Part shown: positions 1-10,702 of the stretch, piece by piece
Layout of the letters: each line of letters begins with the position of its first letter
How positions within the stretch are numbered: the stretch's first letter is position 1
Origin: Paracamarosporium sp. OC-R06-R3
Lineage: Eukaryota > Ascomycota > Dothideomycetes > Pleosporales > Didymosphaeriaceae
Reading direction: 5' to 3'
DNA length: 64,000 bases
NCBI GenBank assembly: GCA_019828545.1
Contig: JACVRA010000073.1
Coordinates: 620,001-684,000 of the forward strand
Translations under genes and position numbers: made by a program
Notes under the pieces: generated by a model
What the model saw: the letters and a program-made list of their open reading frames with translations, nothing else
The model's database searches: none
Told to the model about the DNA's origin: nothing

Positions 1-23
1 ACTTAGTTAAAGCTATTACTTAC

Positions 24-454
24 AAAGTTGCTATGCTCACAATTGAATTAACGGTTAGTTTACAGTTTTGGAGCTGCTCAGACATCGCCTTGATTTGCCC
101 TTGCTTGAAGAGTCCTACTTTCGCGCGATCTTGCCACGCCAGTTTCCCATCCTCTGAGTGCCTGGTCCATCGTTGAAGGTCGGTCCGGAAGAGAGAGCAT
201 GCTTGAGTACAGCCGCTGATTGTCCTCTCTGACTCTTTACTAATATCTGAGCCAAGCAACTGCCACTCCCTATTCTCTACGCTTTGGAGAAGGTTAAGCG
301 CTGCATCAACAGAGTGGACATCCTCCAGCAGGCGCCTAACAGTCTTTGGTGCGTCTTTGAGCTGCTGTAGGTCGTTTAGAAGTAGTCGTACGCCTTGCAA
401 GGCTGGCGCAGTGATACCCACGACTGCGGCTGTGATGCTGAGTGGGTCGGCCAT
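24..454 (-). CDS. Fungal_N (STAND N-terminal) protein, first exon only
   Basis: The frame opens with MADPLSITAAVVGITAPALQ, the usual start of the fungal STAND/NLR-like N-terminal domain (Fungal_N). These helical modules normally precede NACHT, NB-ARC, ankyrin or TPR regions. About 143 residues are visible, followed by a GTAAGT donor (complement of 18-23) just before the frame stop, so the gene continues past the left edge of the window. I chose the ATG at 454 because the domain begins there; the frame is open further upstream but that part has no family character. It lies head-to-head with the NB-ARC remnant at 666-1232. The effector half is not visible, so the final architecture is unknown. 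Confidence 0.7.
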
Positions 455-665
455 TGTGGGTCTGGCGGCGATTGAGGAATCAGCAAGGATAGAAATGCTG
501 AAGTAGAATTCAGACTTAGGGATAGAGCAAAGCTTCTTAGCTGACAGAAATTGTATGAGGGGAAGCTGGGGCTGAGAGCCAAGAGCTGAACACATGAGGC
601 TGGGGCACGACTTGACTGTCACCACAGACAGCCTAGTCGACTATCGCATACCTTACAGCTACACT

Positions 666-1232
666 ATGGCGCTAACGGCATCCTTTGGCGATATGAACTA
701 TGGCATCCAGGCTGGCATCATTAATGGTGATGTAAACCCTACGATCAACCTTCCGCCTGGTGAGTTGCGAGACGATTCGAGCTTCACAGCGCCAGACCCA
801 GCGCTAACCTGCGGCCGTCCGCCTAGAGCGACGCGAAACTCCACTACAGCCTTCGATCGTAATACCCTTCGCACGAGATGCGGACTTCGTCAAGCGAGGA
901 CACCTGCTTGACGAGCTTCATAAGAAATGCGCGCTGCCAGATGCGAGATGCGCGGTTGTCGGCCTCGGCGGGGTGGGGTGAGCAGCATGAGCGCTTCCTG
1001 CACACGACCAAACATGGAACACTGACGGCCAAGCAGCAAGTCGCAGCTGGCGATCGAGCACGCCTATCGCATGCGCGAGCAGTCGCCCGAGACGTGGGTG
1101 TTTTGGGCCCACGCTAGCAGCGCCGCCCGGCTGGAGCAAAGCTTTCACGATACCGTATCTTGGCAGTCAATGCGCGTCGTAACTCAATCGCCACCCAACA
1201 ACAATCGATCGCCTACTGTTTTGAGGCTGTAA
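666..1232 (+). pseudogene. Truncated NB-ARC (STAND) gene fragment
   Basis: Three exons (666-759, 827-977, 1037-1232) join in phase into 146 residues. Intron 1 has GTGAGT...GCTAAC...CTAG and intron 2 has GTGAGC...CTGAC...CAG. The product has the linker FGDMNYGIQAGIINGDVN, then PFARDADFVKRGHLLDE, the P-loop GLGGVGKSQLAIEHAYRM and SPETWVFWAHASSAARLEQS. This is the beginning of the NB-ARC module found in fungal NLR-like TPR proteins. Family members continue for hundreds of residues, but here homology stops near 1150 and an unrelated tail runs to TAA at 1232. Spliceable introns argue that it was recently functional. The true 5' end is uncertain; the ATG at 666 is a minimum. It may once have belonged with the divergent Fungal_N exon. 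Confidence 0.7.
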
Positions 1233-1324
1233 AACAGCCAACAATTGCTATTATCACGAGATTTTCTGGATTTGAGTACTATAAGGCCTGTAGATTATTT
1301 CTAGAAGTCTAAATTATCGATATC

Positions 1325-1509
1325 TGTAAGTAGCCAGGTAAAGTAAGAACAACAACAAGGCTGTATTGCTATCTGCAGAAAAGAGTGTGTAGAGTAAGTG
1401 AGTCAGTGAGAAGTCTCCCTGAGAAGGAAAGAGGGCGGAATAGTCTTGTTGACTATAGTCCGTGCACTAGGTGGTGCCTGCCTTATAGAAACTATGTGAC
1501 GTAGTTACA
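1325..1509 (+). mobile_element. Solo-LTR-like element, copy 1 (185 bp)
   Basis: The element runs from TGTAAGTAGCC to CGTAGTTACA and is 185 bp long. It is nearly identical, in inverted orientation, to 44707-44891, also exactly 185 bp. TG...CA termini and a 5-bp target duplication fit a solo LTR. Here the flanks are ATATC (1320-1324) and ATATA (1510-1514), so one base differs. The ends also form a short imperfect inverted repeat (TGTAAGTA/TGTAACTA), so a MITE is a weaker alternative. No coding capacity is present. Of five differences from copy 2, four are transitions. Confidence 0.75.
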
Positions 1510-1550
1510 ATATATTATCTAGGGTTAGATCTACTTGAATGTTTCGTTGA

Positions 1551-3143
1551 TTACTTGCTTTCTACTGGTCTGTAGATAAAGTAATCAAAATGTGCAGATT
1601 TTCCATGGCCGTTCAAGTCTGAACAAGCCAGGCCAACGAACGCTCCGGTGAAGCTACCGTTCGCTCCACGTGGCCCACATTCGTCGGAAAGCGTGGATGC
1701 ATCCCATACAGGTCCAATCTCTCCCAAGGAATCGTCGGAATCGAGCGCATAGAAGAACTGCAGCTCAGACTCCCGAATGCTCAAAGCTAGCTTGATCTTT
1801 TCAGAATTTGGCAGCAGAACAGGTTCTTGCAAAGGAAATTTAAGACGACCTTCTGGCCATGATGCCTCCGAGCTCATGATCGACAGACAACGTCGACCGT
1901 CGGCCTCCGCTGTAACGGTTAGATAGAAGAAGTTATAGCTGTTATAGTATGCTGTGAGACCTGCAAATTCTTGTTGGTTTTCGGGGCTGAAGCTGATGGT
2001 AGTTTCAGCGTCGTATGAGAAATGTGTTTGTCGGCGGGCAATTAAGGATTGTTCAAACCATGACCCAATCGCCTCACGCCCATGAAGAGTTAGAACTCCA
2101 TCCGTTGAGAATATACGTTCCGGCTCCGGTGTCCTTAGCCATTGGAAATCCGTTGGGAGTTGACGTTCGAACGTGTAGTGAATCTCGCGCCAGCATGCCT
2201 GCTCGTCTCTACTTCCAGGCAGATCAACAAAGAGGGAAGGAACGGGCCCATCTTTGACGTACAACCAGTCGTCATCTTTCCAGAAGGCCTCTTGGATAGC
2301 TGTCTCTCGTCCGAGGATGCTTCGTTGATTCTTTGTCCTGGGTCGGCTCATGAGATGAACCAGATACGTCCTTCCGTCAATCGTATCAACAATGTCACCG
2401 TGCCCAGCACGTTGCATTTCGCTCGAGGGATCGTCTTTAGCGCTCAGGATATGCTTGTCAGGATGAACCTCATAAGGACCCCAGATGTTGCGAGAACGAG
2501 CAAGCGTGCAAGCATGACCATACCCAGTCCCACCCTCAGCTGTCAAGAGATAGTACCAGCCATGGCGCTTATATACGTGTGGGCCCTCTGTGATGCCAGA
2601 ACTTGTGCCGTTGAAAATCTTCCTTTGTGGACCAACTAGCTTGCCCGCGGCAGGGTCGAATTCTTGTAGGACAATACCACAAAAATGAGGTGGATAGCGA
2701 TGATCTCGCAGTTGGTTAACGAACCACTTCCGACCATCGTCATCATGGAAGAGGGAGGGATCGATTCCAGATGCATTCGCGTAGATCGGATCTGACCATG
2801 GACCTTCAATGGAAGTAGCTTTTACGATGTAGTTATGCAAATCCCAAAATGAGCCCTCCTTTCGCTTAACATCAGTATACACAAGCCAGAATGTAGTACC
2901 GTCATGCGAAAGACAAGGTGCCCAAACGCCACCACTGTCAGGATCGCCTCGCATGTCTAACTGACTTTTCCGAACCAGAGGCCTCACAACGAGCTTCCAG
3001 TTCGCCAGGTCACGTGAACGATGAATCTGCACCCCAGGATACTACTCGAAGGTTGAAGTTGCAACATAGTAGTACTCTCCCACTCTCACAATGGAAGGGT
3101 CCGGATTGAATCCAGGCAGGATAGGATTACGAACAAGAGGCAT
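1551..3143 (-). pseudogene. GH43 beta-xylosidase/arabinofuranosidase-type gene with in-frame stop
   Basis: From ATG at 3143 the frame reads [20 protein letters not shown] and then FE-stop-YPGVQIHRSRD. The TAG is at 3042-3044, where GH43 enzymes have the Trp of FEW(Y/F)PGV. The rest of the frame is intact to 1551, giving 530 codons overall. GH43 beta-propeller hallmarks are visible: the catalytic base Asp in NPDPSI, the pKa-modulating Asp in GIDPSLF, the acid Glu in TEGPHVY, and a C-terminal concanavalin-like (DUF1349-type) domain. The enzyme family removes xylose or arabinose from hemicellulose. No signal peptide is visible, so an intracellular enzyme acting on imported oligosaccharides is likely. 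TGG-to-TAG is a CpA-to-TpA change on the template strand. Either this is one inactivating mutation, a base-call error, or the stop is read through; a shorter protein from ATG 3032 would lack the catalytic base. Confidence 0.85.
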
Positions 3144-3780
3144 CGCGTAGTTCTTGGTCGGAGCGAAATCGATAGATGAGCGGTAGATTTAGCGTGAAGT
3201 CTCAGCTTCTAGAGCGAGCAGTCAGACAAGCATATGTTCAAATCGAAGGTAGGAAGCGTCAATCGTGATTACAAATATCTTCTCTTTGGAATGTAGACAA
3301 CATACGCAATGCGAACCTTGGCAGGGTCCACTAGGTAGGTACCTGTATTTCTTGTTGGGTCATGGCTCCTCCCCAAGACTTGGTTGTTCATCTACAGTCA
3401 GCCACGCGCTTCCAGTTTGCTAATCACATGTTCCGTATATCTGAATTACGATAGTATGTAGTACTGTATCACAAACATTGTGGTTGCGACAGATAACAAT
3501 CTGCGACTCTCAATTTCACAGCCGCGCTTGGCGATGGCTCCGCGCAGTTGTCGCGCAGCTGCACAAAGGATCTTAGGGTACCTTTGTCATTATGATTTTA
3601 CTAACACTGTCGCAGCCGATACTCCGCTGCAGATCGGACGCCTGGATTCGGCAGTGAGTGCAAGGATAGTCTACTCCTAATTTAGAATAGAAATCTTTCG
3701 GAAGTGACGAATGCTTGGCGACCCCACACCAAGGACGTTCCATGAGACATTGGGGTGAATCTGTGAAACCTATCTCTGAA

Positions 3781-5149
3781 ATGGCCACATCAGCGAGTAT
3801 CAAAGTTGGAGTTGTGGGATACGGTAATTCGGCGAAAAACTTCCATTTGCCCTTGATCCAAAATGTGCCGGACTTCAGACTTGTCGCCATTTTACAAAGG
3901 GCAGCACCACCCAATGATCCGACCACAGTTCGAAACGGCTCCCATTGTACTATCGATTATCCAACAGCACGCCACTATCGCACAGCAGACGAATTCTTTT
4001 CCGATGCCGATATCGACTTGGTGGTGATAGCGACGACCAATGCCTCTCATGCACCGCTGGCTAAGCTGGCACTTGAAGCCGGGAAACATGGTAGATCTAA
4101 AGGATCCTCTACCTCTTCATTCATTTTGCTGATATTTAGAGTAGTCATCATAGATAAACCGTTCGCACAGTCGACTGCAGAAGCAGATGGCATAATCGAT
4201 CTTGCGGACAGACAAGGGCTGGTCCTCACTTGTTTCCAAAACCGGAGATGGGTTAGTCAATATGGACTGAGCGGTCGCATTGGAACAAATCTGACTCCAT
4301 TAGGATGGCGATTTCAAGACTCTCCGCCACCTAGTAGATGCAGGTGCCCTCGGCACAATCAAAGAGGCTGAATTGCATTACGATTTTGAGTCCGCTGCCT
4401 CATGGTTTTCGATGACACAGTACGAATACACGCCTGGATCGGGAATGTTGTTTGCGCTAGGTGAGCTACTTTTTCAAGCCATGTTGTAGTCGAATGTTAT
4501 CTAACCTACAACTCTCAGGAACTCATAGCATTGATCAAGCTGTGGTTCTCTTCGGTCGTCCAAAATCAGTGACTGGCTTTCTTCGAGCACACCGTGGCAT
4601 CCGCACCGAGATCGAGGACTCTTTCACCATCATACTCCAGTATGCAGCACCACAGGAGGATCTACTAGTTACCATCAAGTCTTCGGTCGTCTCCGTAATG
4701 TCTCCGCAACTCAAATATATGGTACGTGGTACTGAAGGGTCATATTTCAAAGTGAGTTGCTCGACCTAATCGACGCGTCGTATCATTGACATCTTGGGAA
4801 GACTCAGCAGCGAAGCACTTGTATTCAGGAAGAGCAGATTGCCAGCGGTATCGCCCTATCAGACCCCGCTTTCGGCATTGAACCGAAACTATTTAATGGT
4901 ATACTCACTTCTTTGGGGGAATTCGATGGCAAACATCAGAAGTTTGATGATAATGTCAAGAAGTATGTTGGCTCCTACCCCACGCACCCTGGCAGATGGG
5001 TGGCACTCTATGAGAATCTTGCTTCAGCCGTGAGTGGTAATGGTACACTGGAGGTTCAAGCATCGCAAGTACGAGATGTCCTTCGGATCATAGAGCTCGC
5101 AAGAGAATCTCACCGCCAAAACCGTACAGTGGAGTGTCTTTGGCAATAA
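3781..5149 (+). CDS. Gfo/Idh/MocA-family NAD(P)-dependent oxidoreductase
   Basis: Five exons fit in phase: 3781-4090, 4142-4251, 4304-4460, 4519-4751 and 4811-5149. The start MATSASIKVGVVGYGNSAK gives the N-terminal Rossmann fold with a GxGxxA-like turn, as in family members. An ATG at 3715 would add an unsupported extension. Next come DIDLVVIATTNASHAPLAKLALEAGKH, then VIIDKPFAQ with the catalytic Lys of the EKP/DKP motif, and a C-terminal alpha/beta domain ending IASGIALSDPAFG. The family oxidises or reduces sugars and sugar-like substrates. Position beside GH43, a sugar porter and a polyol dehydrogenase suggests pentose or oligosaccharide metabolism, but the substrate cannot be read from sequence. 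The last intron acceptor (4810) was chosen for family spacing; 4801 is an alternative. Confidence 0.85.
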
Positions 5150-5358
5150 GCGCGTTCGGCCATCATAGAGCTCAGCAAGGAGAATTGTGTCGATGCAGTA
5201 TGCAGAAAGAGAGCCTGATAGGCCGCTAGCTGATGTAATTTCCATCATGTTCTCTAAGATAAGGGAAGGAGGACACTTTTGCCTCGACGCGCATAAGTGA
5301 ATCCCTACATCTTTTATCCTCGACAGCACATACTGACAAGGCTGGGAGAATAAACTTA

Positions 5359-5786
5359 CACGAGCTTATTCATTTTTTGCCCCTCGTCTGTTGAAGTAGT
5401 TACGTTGTAGAGTCGCGGTGATGTTTGGAAGGGCGCCTCGCGGCCCACAGGTTTGACGGGCGGCAAGTCAATGAAGACGGATAGATTTAGCAGACTCTCC
5501 ACTGATGGCGTTAGATGGATGCGGATCCTTATCTCTAGGCCATACGACGGCGTTTTGTTTTTAGTATGTCCCCTTTTGCCAGATTGGCCTGCGGCAGCAG
5601 GATAAGAGTTTCCAGTGTGCCAATTCGATCAAGCAAACTGGCAGGATCGAAAGCCGGGTAATCTGAATAAAGCGTTGTGCACTTGACAACTAGACTCAAG
5701 CCAGCAGAGCAGGAAGGTCTTAGGTTGTCGCATTTGGTGCGGAGGGTGTAGCAGAGCCTACGAGCTGAGGTGGCTCTTTTGCGCAT
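5359..5786 (-). pseudogene. Zn2Cys6 transcription-factor relic with broken zinc cluster
   Basis: The minus strand encodes SARRLCYTLRTKCDNLRPSC and then a stretch ending VKCTT. This has the spacing of a Gal4-type cluster (C-X2-C-X6-C-X6-C-X2-C-X6-C), but the first Cys is Arg and the fifth is Gly. After LLDRIGTLETLILL, typical of the linker or coiled coil, the frame stops at 5535. It resumes one base away as RIRIHLTPSVESLLN for about 55 codons, to a GTAAGT near 5354-5359. Two lost zinc ligands plus a frameshift indicate a dead gene. No regulatory-domain continuation was found downstream. It sits between the two Gfo/Idh/MocA copies and may be a former local regulator. Confidence 0.6.
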
Positions 5787-6345
5787 TCAGGATTGTGGGT
5801 TCAAATCGAACAAGACGGACAACGCAGCGGATTGCGGAGACGCGGACGCAAGGGAAATACCATTATTTAGCGGGAACGCGGAGTATCGGGAAGTGGCACA
5901 ATTGGGCGCACACACCAACGCGAGGTGGTTTGGCGCTTGAATGTGTTAGGAAAGAAACAAATTTTGCTAGTCAAGCTGACGGCGAGTTCGCAAATTAAGA
6001 ATTCAACTTCGAAGGGGACTGAAGCAATGAAGCTCGGTCCCAACCAACAATGATCAGAAGGAAAGCTTGAATACTTTCGTTTCGAGAGGTGCTCTGAGGG
6101 CATAGAGTACCATTTGCTACTTTTGTGATATTTGAAAGTTCCACCAAACAGACTATTTATAGCATCGCGGAGTGTCGGCGAATTCGTTGAGCGCTATGTT
6201 TCTGGAAGACAGATCAATCGGGTTTTGGTTTGGTCTCCATGTTCATAGCAGTTACTTACCGCCGCAATTCCCCGTTAAAATGTTGAACATACTAACGTGA
6301 CGATTCTATCGTTCTATAATCCAGCACACAGTTATCCCTCGCAAT

Positions 6346-7656
6346 ATGACTTATCCGCACGTAATCCATTGGGGCATTCTTGCTACAAGTGCGATCGCAA
6401 AGACCTCGTTCGTGCTCGTGGTTTTGATCGTTTTTCGGAGGATGCGCTGACTGGGGAACTCACAGTACGAAAGACCTTCTGATCGACCCCAAGACTCGAG
6501 ATGTCACGACGATCATTCACACCGTCACGGCCGCGGCCTCCTCTTCCTCGATGGCTCGTGCTGAAGCATTCTTCCGAGAAGTGGGTGCTGCACTATCCGC
6601 CCGAGCCTCTGTTTCATACTAGAAACTAGCGGAAGATCTAAACGCGGACATCGTTTACATCGCGATGCCTCACTCACACCATGATCAGAATTTTCGGCTG
6701 TGCCTCGAAGCAGGGAAACACGTCCTTTGCGAAAAGGCATTCACGGTCAATGCTGCCCAGGCTAAGATCTTGGTGGACATAGCTAAGCGCAACGGGTGCT
6801 TGCTGATGGAGACCATGTGGACACGATACTTCCCGCTCACTGATTATGTCCAGGAAATTATTGCATCAGGCCGGCTTGGAATCATCGAGAGAGTGGTCAC
6901 TGCAGTGTCGCAACTCAGCCTGAAACATCCTTCAAAGACGGTAGCCACAGCATGGTGAACGCAAATACGGCAGGAGGCGCACTGCTAGACTTAAGAATTT
7001 ACAGCTTGACGTGGCCATTCATGGTTCTCTATCATACGATACCATCTGATAGCCGTCGACCACCAAGGGTGTTCGCAACGATGAAGAAGGTATAGTAAAT
7101 CTTAACACGTACGCTATTATTCTACTCACGTTCAGCCCAGTATCCACCCTTGATTAAAGCCGATGGAGCAACCACGATACTCTTAACATACCCTCGAGAC
7201 CGGGCCGACGGGGGGCACGCTCACGCGATTTTGACGTCTTCCATGCGCTTAGAAGCTTTGTTGCCGACCGATACTAGCCCCCCTTTCTGTGTTTGTATCT
7301 AAGGTCGCAACGGAGAAATCCAGATTTTTTCGTGCGCCCATAATCCGATGCGTACAAAGGTTGTTATGTATAATGGACGGACAGAAGATCGTGAATGGCA
7401 GAAACTCGGTCCTGGAAGGGATAGCGGATAGTATGACGGTTTCGGCGATTTCATAAATCCAGAAGGGGAGGGTCAGGGGATGTTTTGGGAAGCTGATGAG
7501 GTTGCTTTGGCGATAGTAGTGGGTAGACAGGAGGGGAAACATCTTGGGTAAGACGAGACTCTCAAGATCATGGAAGTGATAGACCAGGTCGGGAGACAAT
7601 GCAACCTGGTCTATCCAGAAGCTTCGAGAGTACTCGCTATCCTGTATCTTTATTAA
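6346..7656 (+). pseudogene. Degenerate Gfo/Idh/MocA (dihydrodiol/xylose dehydrogenase-like) gene
   Basis: Recognisable blocks follow one another in correct family order, but in shifting frames. They are MTYPHVIHWGILATSAIAKT at 6346; an intron with GTTCGT donor, CTGAC branch and CAG acceptor; KDLLIDPKTRDVTTIIHTV; KLAEDLNADIVYIAMPHSHH; CLEAGKHVLCEKAFTVN with the catalytic Lys; GGALLDLRIYSLTWPF; GATTILLTYPR; MFWEADEVALAIV; and ETLKIMEVIDQVGRQ near the C-terminus. In-frame stops occur at 6620-6622 (TAG), 7429-7431 (TAG, where relatives have Trp) and 7549-7551 (TAA). A frameshift lies near 6918, and the intron near 7090 no longer splices in phase. This is a full-length dead relative of the dimeric dihydrodiol dehydrogenase/D-xylose dehydrogenase group. 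It is clearly diverged from the intact gene at 3781-5149, so it is not a simple tandem copy. Confidence 0.8.
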
Positions 7657-7931
7657 ACGGTTCAGCTTGACTTCGAGTAAGCTTGTCTCCTGTCTTTATA
7701 TTCCAGCGCCAGCGATTCCGGAAAATCTGTGGCCTTCTACAAGGTCAGCCCAAGATAAAGTATCTTATTATGTGTGTTCTTGGTCTATGAAAAAGACGTC
7801 ACGGCTTTTGAAAAGATCTAACCTGACCAAGACAGGGCAGCCACTTCATTAAACTAATTCGATGCTGTGCACACGTTCCAATTGTAACAACACATTGAGT
7901 TTCTATGAACACGAGCTGACTGCAATGCTAC

Positions 7932-8722
7932 CTACACATTCTGAGCAAGACCGAAGTATTTCACAGCAAGACCTTCCAGTAGTACACTCTTCATGAAGCC
8001 CTCCCAGTTTACCGGCTCCACCTGCGAATATTTGTGATTATCAAATTCGGGTCCAATATGTGTCTGCCCGTTGATCATGTAGTATTGAAAGAATCTAGCA
8101 TCGTCAGCTGTGTCAATAATAACTGAAATTTGCTAGTTGAAAACTTACAGGAAGATATAAGCCATGAAATTTTGGGGCTGCTGCGATCGGAGTTCATGCA
8201 TGCAGCTATATAGATCTTCCAATGAGCCAAGACACTCAAGCTGGTTTCACTCCGTACACTATCTCGAATGATTCAGTGATTCCACGGAAGGTTGTGCGCC
8301 CGCCAACGACTGTCAATAATTAGCCGTAATAAGATCGCGTTAGTTGAGGAAGACTCACGTTTTTGGATACCCACAGCCTCGTTATCTGCACACACGGCAG
8401 CCGTATACTCGGCTGCATTCGTGTATGTGGTGCCCTTCTAGATTTTATTGCCTGTACCCCAATACTTGAAGGTAGTAGATGTAGAGTCGAAGATGCCGAA
8501 ATGCGGGCTGAAGAATGGTTCCATGAACCCACCCACTAGGATATAAACACCCTTCACCTTATCCTGACTGTCCAAATAGCGCTTAATATGGATCATCGGG
8601 TCCTTGGGAAATAATTGGCCAAGCTCGAGCTTGGTATAGTCCAATGCCCAGTCTGAAGCAACGTATCGAGGAACGTTTTCGGAAGTGCAATAGTCGATGA
8701 GGAGCTTCTGACCATCGACCAT
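7932..8722 (-). pseudogene. NmrA/isoflavone-reductase-like pseudogene
   Basis: The minus strand reads VDGQKLLIDYCTSENVPRYV, ASDWALDYTKL and VGGFMEPFFSPHFG, the middle of a NAD(P)-binding NmrA-like reductase. A TAG at 8438-8440 interrupts it after TGNKI, where family members usually have Trp. It continues as KGTTYTNAAEYTAAV, passes a good intron (GTGAGT...TTGACAG), then shifts by one base within VYGVKP/ECLGSLEDLY. A second intron precedes FFQYYMINGQTHIGPEFDNH and the final LLEGLAVKYFGLAQNV before TAG at 7932-7934. The 5' third, including the glycine-rich nucleotide site, is not recoverable with confidence; a frame change around 8722-8760 suggests further damage. It lies just downstream of the intact NmrA gene at 9088-10159, same strand, but is not closely similar to it. 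Confidence 0.7.
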
Positions 8723-9087
8723 CAGTTGTCATCTCCAAGGTAGCAGCAGACGACAACAGGCCTGATCAAAAGCTTCAAGTACGATGATTTCTACTCAGAC
8801 TATGAATCATCAACTACCCCAGAATTTCACAAGTCAACAGAATCACGGACGCCCGGCACAGGGGTCAACGCATGGGTGGTAAAGTCGATTCGCATTGTGG
8901 GAATGACAAACGTTCTAAAAACAAAAAACAGGCAAGAGTAACACCATCTACATGATCAATTGATAGAGAGCCCGCATGGTTTGAAACTGCTAGATGGATA
9001 GCTCGTAATGAAACATTATGAGTACATAGAACATCTCTGCAATTTTCCTGCAGCTCCATATACATACCGACCATACACACCATCTCT

Positions 9088-10159
9088 TCATGCTTTTTTC
9101 CATGCGCTCTCAGTATCGATCCAAGTCTGGAAATCCTTCAAGTTAGGATTTATCTTCTTTAAGGCCTGGATATCCGCTCCATACCCAACTTCGCGGAACC
9201 ATTTGAACATATAACCCAATTCTTTTACTAGGTAGTTGATTATTGCTGCAATAAACCTGTACGTCGTAGGTAACTGCTTGCCTGTCTGCTCAAAGATCCG
9301 CTTGAACTCATCATAAGTCATTTCATCACCAGCGATGGATAGACTCTTGTCCTCGTATTCATGTGGCTTCATGAAAGCTTCCGCTGCAAAGAAGCCAATG
9401 TCGCTTGTCGCAATCAACTGCAATTTTTGTTCCTAAAAGTTGCAAAGTTAGCAGTTTAAATCAGATGCGGAGAAAATATTGTTTGAGTGGCGATCAAGGG
9501 TTTTTCACAGGGAATCCGGCCTCACCTTCCGAAGTGTCATCTCCCAGCTTGTTGTAAACACCTTTCCAATGAAGTTCGGCATCAAATTTTCGTAGAAGGC
9601 TACAGGGCGCAGAACCGTCCATTTCATGGTACTGTCGGTATCCTTGGTCTTCGCAAAGAGGTGTTGCTCGATGTTGTGTTTGCTGATGAAATGTGGAATG
9701 TTCGTAGGTTCATGATCAGATCTCTCGCCTCCCCGATCTACGGAGGAATACACAAATTGTTGTACACCGTTCTTGAGTGCCGCATCCACAAGAGCCTTGC
9801 CTTGGCGCTCTTCACTTTGTGCGTTCTGCCCATCGCCCATAGGCAACTGCGACCGTCAGAACCAATCAGCAATGCCAAGATATGTTTCATAGCACACGTA
9901 CCTGTACACTGAACACACCCCAGATAGGTGACTTGGTTGCTTCTTTAGCTTTGGAGAAGATACCATCGACATCGTTCAAATTGCCAGTTACAAGTTTGAT
10001 TTGTGGCGATTGCTCGGCGAGTCTTTTAGCAGACGGCGATTGGGCATTTCGTGTTAAAGCAAGGATCTCAAAATTGGTGCTGGCTTTGAGTAACGCATTT
10101 ATGACGGAACCACCTTGTTTTCCTGTGGCACCCGTGATGAGAAGTGCTTTCGCTGCCAT
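9088..10159 (-). CDS. NmrA-like family NAD(P)-binding protein
   Basis: Three phase-0 exons (10159-9902, 9846-9526, 9432-9088) give 307 residues. The start MAAKALLITGATGKQGGSVI contains the GxxGxxG nucleotide-binding turn of atypical short-chain dehydrogenases. Other marks are LALTRN after beta-2, SVDRGGERS in place of the classical Tyr-Lys pair, VLRPVAFYENLMPN and LQLIATSDIGFFAAEAF, all typical of the NmrA/HSCARG type. Such proteins are redox sensors or reductases in the cytosol or nucleus; enzymatic function cannot be assumed. The two introns have GTACGT and GTGAGG donors and CAG/TAG acceptors. It runs in the same direction as the sugar porter upstream and the broken NmrA relative downstream. 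Confidence 0.85.
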
Positions 10160-10702
10160 GGTGGATGATGTTAGAAGAAGAGCACAATGCTAATAGTCGG
10201 GACTATTACAAGCACATAACTCTTTATTTAATACTCCTCGACGCTGTGTTCGTTGGTTGCTATCAATTGCCAAGAACAACGGGTCGATCGGATTATTAAG
10301 ATGGCGGCACGAACGAGACACCGAAGGGCCGAATCCAATTAGCCATGTCATAGCGAACAGTATAAGGAGAAGAAAAAACCTATTGATAACTGAGAAAATC
10401 GGCATGGTCATAGCGTCGGACCAAATAATCCGCAGGAAAAATATCAAGCGAAAGTGGCGAGAATGCTTCTCGCTGGAAATTTTGCTTGTTCCATACTAAG
10501 TTAAAGATCTGGGCAAGGGCCGTACTGATTGTGCTTGGCTGTCACATAATTGGGAGAGCAGATTAGCAAGATGCATCATCGCAGAGAACAGGGTTCATTA
10601 GATTGTCACTTTTCACTTACGCTTTCAGTCACCAAGACAAACAATTTCTGGATCTCTATATTTGATCGCATCTAATTCTCTTCTATGCTATTCAACCCCT
10701 AT
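10160..10702. other. Intergenic, no gene seen
   Basis: This stretch separates the 5' end of the NmrA gene from the 3' end of the sugar porter, both on the minus strand. It must hold the NmrA promoter and the porter terminator. Small open frames on both strands show no family character. No repeat or RNA gene was recognised. Confidence 0.5.

Noticed and set aside
2142..2639. 165-codon plus-strand frame inside the GH43 locus
   Set aside because: It is antisense to the conserved GH43 coding sequence and has no motif of its own.
5780..5810. GGTTCAAATC resembling a tRNA B-box
   Set aside because: No A-box or cloverleaf could be drawn around it. Similar near-matches at 3238 and 56171 also failed.
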